The notes under the pieces were generated by a model. The model did not search any database, had not been told where the DNA came from, and worked only from the letters and a program-made list of their open reading frames with translations. This document shows positions 62,216-64,000 of a stretch of DNA of 64,000 bases, one piece after another. The stretch is from Sinotaia quadrata (taxonomy: Eukaryota; Mollusca; Gastropoda; Architaenioglossa; Viviparidae), in NCBI GenBank assembly GCA_028829895.1, contig CM054182.1, positions 34,418,879-34,482,878 on the forward strand. Reading direction: 5' to 3'. The translations under genes were made by a program, and so were the position numbers. Every line of letters begins with the position of its first letter. The stretch's first letter is position 1.

Positions 62216-64000
62216 CCTGAATAAAGACAAGAACTTCGTCAGTATAGAGCCCTGAAAACAGATGGAAAGAAAAAACACACAAAACAATTCTATGTTTGTG
62301 ACGTCATGACATTGTGTCTGTATTCTGGATCAAAGTTGCGTATTATTTGTTTCATTGAATATTAAATGTAGTCTACATCACGACTATCTGTAAACTTGGG
62401 GGTGGGGGGGAATCTGGCTTGTGGAGACAACACTGCTAACTCAATTATTTGCTGTCTGTGTGTCTGGTGGATATTTTAAAGTTTGAAGTTTAAAATAAAA
62501 GTAATTGATTCGGCGTCGCGGTACATCTTTTAAAAAATACTGACCTTATATATTGAGATGAAACTAAACAAAGTTAGAATCATTGCTATAATTGGTATTA
62601 AGCCATTAATGAGGATATTTACGATTTCAAATCACCAAAAACAAATTGACATTTGGCCATTATTAACTTTATATTACTAACGGCTAATAAACCCTTAGTA
62701 CATAAAACAGTATATAGTGCTAATTCTTTCAATTTTTAACCTTTTTTTAAAAAAAATTACCATCGATAATTCCAATACTAATTAAGAAGTATGTTTTAAA
62801 ACGAACACCACCAGTAGTGCTAATTAGCTTTTTTGTATGAAAGATTGCAGAAGAAGATTATTTATTAACGGTTAGTAATTTTATTAGCTGACATTTGAAA
62901 TAGATATGAATCACCAGTTACTTTAATAACAGTTCTCGTCATGTAACAAAGCTAATTAAATTTTTTATTTGATTAAACAGAATCTAATTTTGGAAAGTGC
63001 AGGCTAAATTATAAATATTCGGGGAGGGGTGGGGGAGACAGTGATGTATGCCTTTACCAGAGAAGAAAAATCAATAAAACGCAAAATGATATGCCCTTAA
63101 AGTATTCATTCCTTTGGGCATCGAAACCCGAGTAAACGCCACAGTTCAATAATATGCAGAGGCCAGTTATTGGACACGTCTGCATATTTTTTTTTTTAAT
63201 TCGTACACTATCTGCTTGAATTGTTCAGACGGATTTCGGTCACCGAGGATGTATGGGAAAGGGGGTGATAGAAGATGACGAGTGAGGGTGGAATAAAAAT
63301 TTAAAAACAGCACTTTCTTTGGAAAAGAGACGGGTATGTATCCGACTCGTTGATAATCACGTGGCCTCTTTTAGTTTCCCTTACATTGCTTACAACATAA
63401 CGCAGGCCTAGAAAACAGTAGTTTTAGTCAACTACCTCCATTCCGGCTCCCATGACCAGTGTTTAAGCGTTCATGCATTTACGGACAAATAACGTCTGGT
63501 GATGACACGACTGCATCAGCCTATTTTCGGCCAGTAGAATATAACAAATCAAAATAGTACAGTCCCACAACACATCTGTGTAATGGAGTTCCTGTTTTCT
63601 TCAAACGGTGCGATGAACATAAAGTACGTTTGTATTACGCAGATTGACAGGCCATTTATAACAATGAAATGAATAACAAACAGTACACAGAATGAAAAAA
63701 CAAATGTGCGGGAATCCCACGCTTTTAATTCAGTCTTGTAAACTGGAGTGCTAAACGAAAACTTATTGTCCATAAGAGTTGGTAGAAATCAAATTAATTC
63801 GTTCCCAAGGTCCAGAAAGCTGCATCAAAAGGAAATAAAACAAAGTAGTTAACAACATTTATTAACCACATATAATCATCACACGTGAAAATATTGTGTG
63901 CGTACATGCTGATTGTTATTTGCTCTGCAATCCAAATATTCAATCAACGTTCCACGTCAACCATAATTGGGGTAATTTGTGTTGCTCTGAGAGGAATTGT
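62216..64000. other. Intergenic DNA, no gene seen
   Basis: AT-rich with CpG; G-rich run near 62398-62410 and 63020-63035. A minus-strand 74-codon frame at 63549-63773 has no recognisable domain. Nothing supportable. Confidence 0.4.

Overview
The window is AT-rich animal nuclear DNA with long introns, many microsatellites and decayed transposons. One protein-coding gene can be read with confidence. It is a plus-strand Rbfox (fox-1/RBFOX1-2-3 family) RNA-binding splicing regulator, reconstructed here as 11 coding exons from 8564 to 51731. All splice phases agree, and the predicted protein is 376 aa. The RRM is nearly identical to the vertebrate one. The 54, 93 and 61 nt RRM exons have the lengths I recall for vertebrate RBFOX genes. 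The C-terminus ends in the family signature RGGYxRFAPY. The divergent Ala-rich C-terminal half, AT-richness and CpG pattern suggest an invertebrate, probably a mollusc or other lophotrochozoan; the species is not determined.

Layout. 1-6480: upstream DNA, relatively rich in CpG (notably 1-430 and 2280-6480), with a 47-bp triple tandem repeat and a (CT)n tract; 5740-6480 is the best promoter/5'UTR candidate. 6480-8560: CpG-poor sequence, probably the first intron, with a long (CA)n tract before exon 1. 8561-8770: exon with the putative start. 18550-33924: four exons for the linker and RRM, separated by 3.9-9.8 kb introns. 35587-43066: six Ala/Tyr/Gln/Pro-rich exons. 43067-51686: an 8.6 kb intron full of transposons. 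51687-51731: last coding exon. 51732 to about 58.7 kb: probable long 3'UTR with several AATAAA signals. 58.8-64 kb: CpG-containing intergenic DNA with a Ty3/gypsy remnant and a probable tRNA-derived SINE.

The most interesting signal is that the gene seems wired to regulate its own splicing. UGCAUG, the Rbfox recognition element, sits at the 3' splice site and just inside the 5' splice site of the 93-nt exon that encodes RNP1. Skipping that exon is in frame and removes the RNA-binding core. Further UGCAUG copies lie next to exons 1, 6 and 10 and in the 3'UTR. The donor of exon 10 is built into a stop codon (GGG GTA TAG), so retention gives a protein without the C-terminal FAPY signal. A two-copy DNA transposon family (14-bp TIR, 7-bp target duplication) and a Tigger-like MITE are also defined.
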